Shown: positions 13,914 through 16,473 of the stretch, in pieces | How positions within the stretch are numbered: position 1 is the first letter of the stretch | Layout of the letters: the number at the start of each line of letters is the position of its first letter | Source: Eubacteriales bacterium | GTDB lineage: Bacteria; Bacillota; Clostridia; Christensenellales; SZUA-584 | Reading direction: 5' to 3' | Length of the DNA stretch: 16,473 nt | Assembly: GCA_028711205.1 (NCBI GenBank) | Contig: JAQTSP010000024.1 | Location: forward strand, 1 to 16,473 | Program-made: the position numbers and the translations under genes | Notes under the pieces: generated by a model | The model's input: the letters and a program-made list of their open reading frames with translations, nothing else | Told to the model about the DNA's origin: nothing | Databases searched by the model: none

Positions 13914-14612
13914 TCAATCCTCCGTGATGTTGACGATTTGACTGCCTGTTAACCCTGCCTTCAAGGCAAGCGCGATCGCATGCGGCGCTTCACCGACATC
14001 CTCCGGATGGTGCGCGTCGCTCGAGATCACGAATTTTGCGCCCGCCGACGCAGCTTCATGTATGTTCTCCGCGCTCAGGTCCGCATGCTTTTCATTGACC
14101 TCGAAAAGCGTGCCATAGTCCGCGCACGCCATAGCCAGCATGCGATAATCGACAGGCACACCGTAACCCGGGTGAGATACGATATCGATAAGCCCCGTCT
14201 GTATCGCCAGTATATACGCCTTTGTGACCTCGTTTACGCGCCTGTGCCCTGTGAAAAAACGCCATGCGGATGTTATATCCTTGTACACCGCTCCTTTGTG
14301 GTATCCCAATATCACGGTATCGAATTGATATCCCTCCGGCATGTCGAAGCTGCCGTCAAACCCCGTCAGGTTAAGTTCGATACCCGATTTGATGTCGATG
14401 CGGTCCGCATATGCTTTCTTCGCGTCGTCTATACACGACATATAATACCCAAATCGCTTATTCTTAACGCCGTAGAAAAAATGCGATACCGAATGGTCGG
14501 TAATACCCACGGACTCAAGCCCTTTTGCTATCGCCGCTTCCGCATTGTCTTTGACGCTGCCCATGCCGTGGCTGTGCACGGTATGCGTATGGTAATCTGC
14601 TTTGAGTCTCAT
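13914..14612 (-). CDS. PHP-domain metal-dependent phosphoesterase
   Basis: A 232-residue PHP hydrolase resembling the YcdX/histidinol-phosphatase-like group. A trinuclear metal site is readable: His8 and His10 (DYHTHT), His15 (HSHG), Asp39-His40 (ITDHS), Glu79 (GIELN), His105 (GYHKG), His147 (VSHPGY) and Asp199/His201 (SSDAHHPED). All are conserved, so it should be active on a phosphate ester; the substrate cannot be told. Its ATG overlaps the murB stop by four bases (ATGA), which implies translational coupling. A PHP protein between murB and rapZ is common in Clostridia, but its contribution there is not known to me. Confidence 0.9.
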   Translation of the reverse strand: MRLKADYHTHTVHSHGMGSVKDNAEAAIAKGLESVGITDHSVSHFFYGVKNKRFGYYMSCIDDAKKAYADRIDIKSGIELNLTGFDGSFDMPEGYQFDTVILGYHKGAVYKDITSAWRFFTGHRRVNEVTKAYILAIQTGLIDIVSHPGYGVPVDYRMLAMACADYGTLFEVNEKHADLSAENIHEAASAGAKFVISSDAHHPEDVGEAPHAIALALKAGLTGSQIVNITED

Positions 14613-15523
14613 CTTTCACCTATGATTTTGACTTCCGGCTCCAACATTACGCTGCTGTTTTGCAGCACGCGCCGCTGCACCTCAACGATCAGCGCGATGA
14701 TGTCCTCGGGCGTCGCACCGCCTCTGTTGACGATAAACCCCGCGTGCTTTTCGGACACCTGAGCGCCGCCGATGCCAAAGCCTTTCAACCCCGCCTGTTC
14801 GATCAGCGCGCCGGCGTAGTGCCCTTCGGGGCGTTTGAACGTACTGCCCGCGCTCGGGTACTCGAGCGGCTGCTTTTCCCGCCTTTTCCCGTTCAGCTCA
14901 GAGAGCCGCTTTTTGCTCTTTTCCGCGTCGCATTTTTTAAGCCGGAGTACAGCGCCCGTCACGATCAGCGGCTTTTCGCTCAAAACGCTTTTTCTGTATC
15001 CGAAACCCATCTCGTCATGCCCCAGCATCGCCGCACCATCTTTGGATACGAGATAGACTTCCTGCACAAACCCGCCGATCTCGCCGCCGTAAGCGCCCGC
15101 GTTCATCGTGACCGCGCCGCCAAGCGTACCCGGTATACCGCCCAGGAACTCGATGCCGCCCAGCGAATGGCTCGCCGCTTCCCTGACAAGCGCCGCAAGC
15201 GGCGTACCGCTCTTGACGCTCACACAGTCGCCGTCGAACACCATGCCCGAGAAATTATCCGCAAGCTTCAAGACAACGCCGCGTATCCCCTTGCTCGTCA
15301 CCAGCAGGTTCGTCCCTTTTCCCATCACGGACAAAGGCGCGCCGAAACTATCCGCGATTATCACAGCGTGCATGATCTCTTTGTTACTTTTGGGCACAAC
15401 CATGACGTCCGCGTCTCCGCCGACTTTAAACGACGTATGGTCCGCCATGCTTTCTCTGACTCTGACGTCTTCAATTGCCTCGGACAGCGCCTTTGAAACC
15501 GCGTTAATGTTCATATATCTCAA
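14609..15523 (-). CDS. murB: UDP-N-acetylenolpyruvoylglucosamine reductase
   Basis: FAD enzyme that reduces UDP-GlcNAc-enolpyruvate to UDP-MurNAc with NADPH, the second committed step of peptidoglycan precursor synthesis. The 304 residues include the FAD-binding MGKGTNLLV (near 68) and GGIEFLGGIPGTLGGAVTMNAGAYGGEI (122-149, Gly-rich), then Arg177 (FGYRKS), the proton donor Ser227 (PSAGSTFKRP) and Glu297 (LEPEV). The lack of the extra loop of E. coli MurB makes it type II. TTG 15523 follows GGAGA (15532-15528) by four bases; ATG 15514 is the alternative but is 13 bases from that site. It is the second gene of the leftward cluster. Confidence 0.97.
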   Translation of the reverse strand: MRYMNINAVSKALSEAIEDVRVRESMADHTSFKVGGDADVMVVPKSNKEIMHAVIIADSFGAPLSVMGKGTNLLVTSKGIRGVVLKLADNFSGMVFDGDCVSVKSGTPLAALVREAASHSLGGIEFLGGIPGTLGGAVTMNAGAYGGEIGGFVQEVYLVSKDGAAMLGHDEMGFGYRKSVLSEKPLIVTGAVLRLKKCDAEKSKKRLSELNGKRREKQPLEYPSAGSTFKRPEGHYAGALIEQAGLKGFGIGGAQVSEKHAGFIVNRGGATPEDIIALIVEVQRRVLQNSSVMLEPEVKIIGER

Positions 15524-15664
15524 CCGTTCTCCGCTTTATTGATCCAGTACGGAACACTCCGCCCCGTCATTTAAAATATATTTCTTTTCACCGTTTCCGC
15601 CTGATACCATCAGTTTACAACACAGCAAGCGATTTCACAACTTTTTTGGAGACCCAGGCTACGC

Positions 15665-16473
15665 TTATTGGCTCTCGTCATCCGCTTCAAAATAATCCAC
15701 GACGGCCTGTGCCGAGCGGATGTCCATACCCGGTACGCTGACGATGTCATCGAAATCGGCCGCTTTGATATCGCCCACCGTTTCGAATTGCCTGAGCAGC
15801 GCCTTCGCCCGCGCCGGCCCGACATGCGGTATCTTTAAAAGCGCCGAATCCTCCACCTTATTCAGCCGAAGGCCGCGGTGATATGTGACCGCGAACCGGT
15901 GTGCCTCGTCGCGTATCCGCGTCAGCAGTTTTAACGCATTGCTCTCCTTGCCGAGTAAGAGAGACGCGCTTTGCCCCACCACGAACACCTCTTCCTCACG
16001 CTTGGCAAGGCTGATCAGCGGCAGTTCCTCGAGACCAAGAGACAAAAGCGCGTCGTACGCAGCCGAGAGCTGGCCTTTGCCGCCGTCCACGATGACCAGC
16101 GACGGCAGTTTATCAAACCCCTCGGCGTGCTGCAGCGCCCTCTTAAACCGCCGTGTCAGCACCTCGTTCATCGATGCAAAATCGTCGGCGCCTTCGACCG
16201 TCTTGATCTTGAAACGGCGGTACTCTTTTTTATCCGGCTTTCCGCCGCAGAAAACAACCATCGACGCGACAGAATCGGTGCCCTGCGTGTTTGAGATATC
16301 GTAGCATTCCATGCGGCCAATATCGCTTTTCAGACCAAGCGCCTGTTTGAGCTCGATCAGCGCACCCTCTGTCTGCTCGTATTCCCGCTTGATCCTGTAA
16401 ATCCGCCGCGTCATCGCCTCCCTCGCGTTCGAGAGCGCCATGTCCACAAGCTTTTTGTTCGCGCCCTTTTCGG
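15665..16473 (-). CDS. uvrC: Excinuclease ABC subunit C, C-terminal part (partial)
   Basis: UvrC makes both incisions around a lesion in UvrABC nucleotide excision repair. The frame is open to the right edge (the first full codons read EKGANKKLVDMALSNAREAM), so the GIY-YIG half lies outside; about 268 residues are visible. The RNase H-like endonuclease domain shows its catalytic triad: Asp in MECYDISN, Asp in LVIVDGGKGQLSAA and His in RDEAHRFAVTYHR. KTVEGADDFASMNEVLTRRF lies between them. The C-terminus carries tandem helix-hairpin-helix motifs (LLKIPHVGPARAKALL and IVSVPGMDIRSAQAVV). It ends 141 bases before murB with no obvious terminator, so the genes may be co-transcribed. Confidence 0.97.
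   Translation of the reverse strand, partial: EKGANKKLVDMALSNAREAMTRRIYRIKREYEQTEGALIELKQALGLKSDIGRMECYDISNTQGTDSVASMVVFCGGKPDKKEYRRFKIKTVEGADDFASMNEVLTRRFKRALQHAEGFDKLPSLVIVDGGKGQLSAAYDALLSLGLEELPLISLAKREEEVFVVGQSASLLLGKESNALKLLTRIRDEAHRFAVTYHRGLRLNKVEDSALLKIPHVGPARAKALLRQFETVGDIKAADFDDIVSVPGMDIRSAQAVVDYFEADDESQ

Overview
The window looks like chromosomal DNA of an anaerobic, endospore-forming member of the Clostridia (Firmicutes). This rests on a stage II sporulation phosphatase (SpoIIE), an iron-only hydrogenase system regulator of the TM1266 family, the uvrC-murB-PHP-rapZ-whiA-HPr gene order typical of Firmicutes, G-rich Shine-Dalgarno sites and several TTG/GTG starts. I cannot assign a genus. 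No rRNA, tRNA, CRISPR array, transposase or phage gene is visible.

Layout. Positions 1-334 (minus) hold the N-terminal part of a lipoprotein that runs off the left edge. A divergent control region follows; its rightward transcript has a leader with a terminator hairpin and a competing stem. That leader precedes the TM1266-type regulator (714-983) and a substrate-binding lipoprotein of the NMT1/THI5-like class (1058-2011), closed by a strong terminator. A monocistronic surface protein (2213-3835) has a signal peptide, four Ig-like domains, one C-terminal membrane helix and a basic tail. Between this gene and the convergent next one lies a promoter-less gap (3888-4204) with four copies of GGTTATCCAC, i.e. 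a DnaA-box cluster.

The middle is on the minus strand: a large SpoIID/LytB-domain protein with six SH3b domains (4247-7081), preceded by a 31-residue membrane peptide that resembles its own N-terminus, then a structured non-coding stretch (7481-7725), then spoIIE (7732-10032). The spoIIE promoter has the wide 21-bp spacing and 0A-box-like sequence expected of a Spo0A-activated promoter. Enolase (10406-11713) stands alone on the plus strand behind two sigma-A-type promoters.

The right third (11852-16473, minus) is a tightly packed cluster, probably one transcription unit: uvrC (3' part) - murB - PHP phosphoesterase - rapZ - whiA - HPr-like protein. The HPr-like protein has Arg at position 15 instead of His but keeps Ser46, so it should act as a Crh-type regulator rather than a sugar-transport phosphocarrier. 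The yvcK/glmR gene usually between rapZ and whiA is absent here, as is hprK, which often sits near murB. The cluster joins cell-wall precursor synthesis (MurB), control of amino-sugar metabolism and cell division (RapZ, WhiA) and carbon signalling (Crh-like).

Most worth follow-up are the attenuator-like leader before the hydrogenase regulator, the DnaA-box cluster between convergent genes, the microprotein paralogous to the SpoIID-protein N-terminus, the structured stretch at 7481-7725, and the R15/S46 HPr protein without neighbouring hprK and yvcK.
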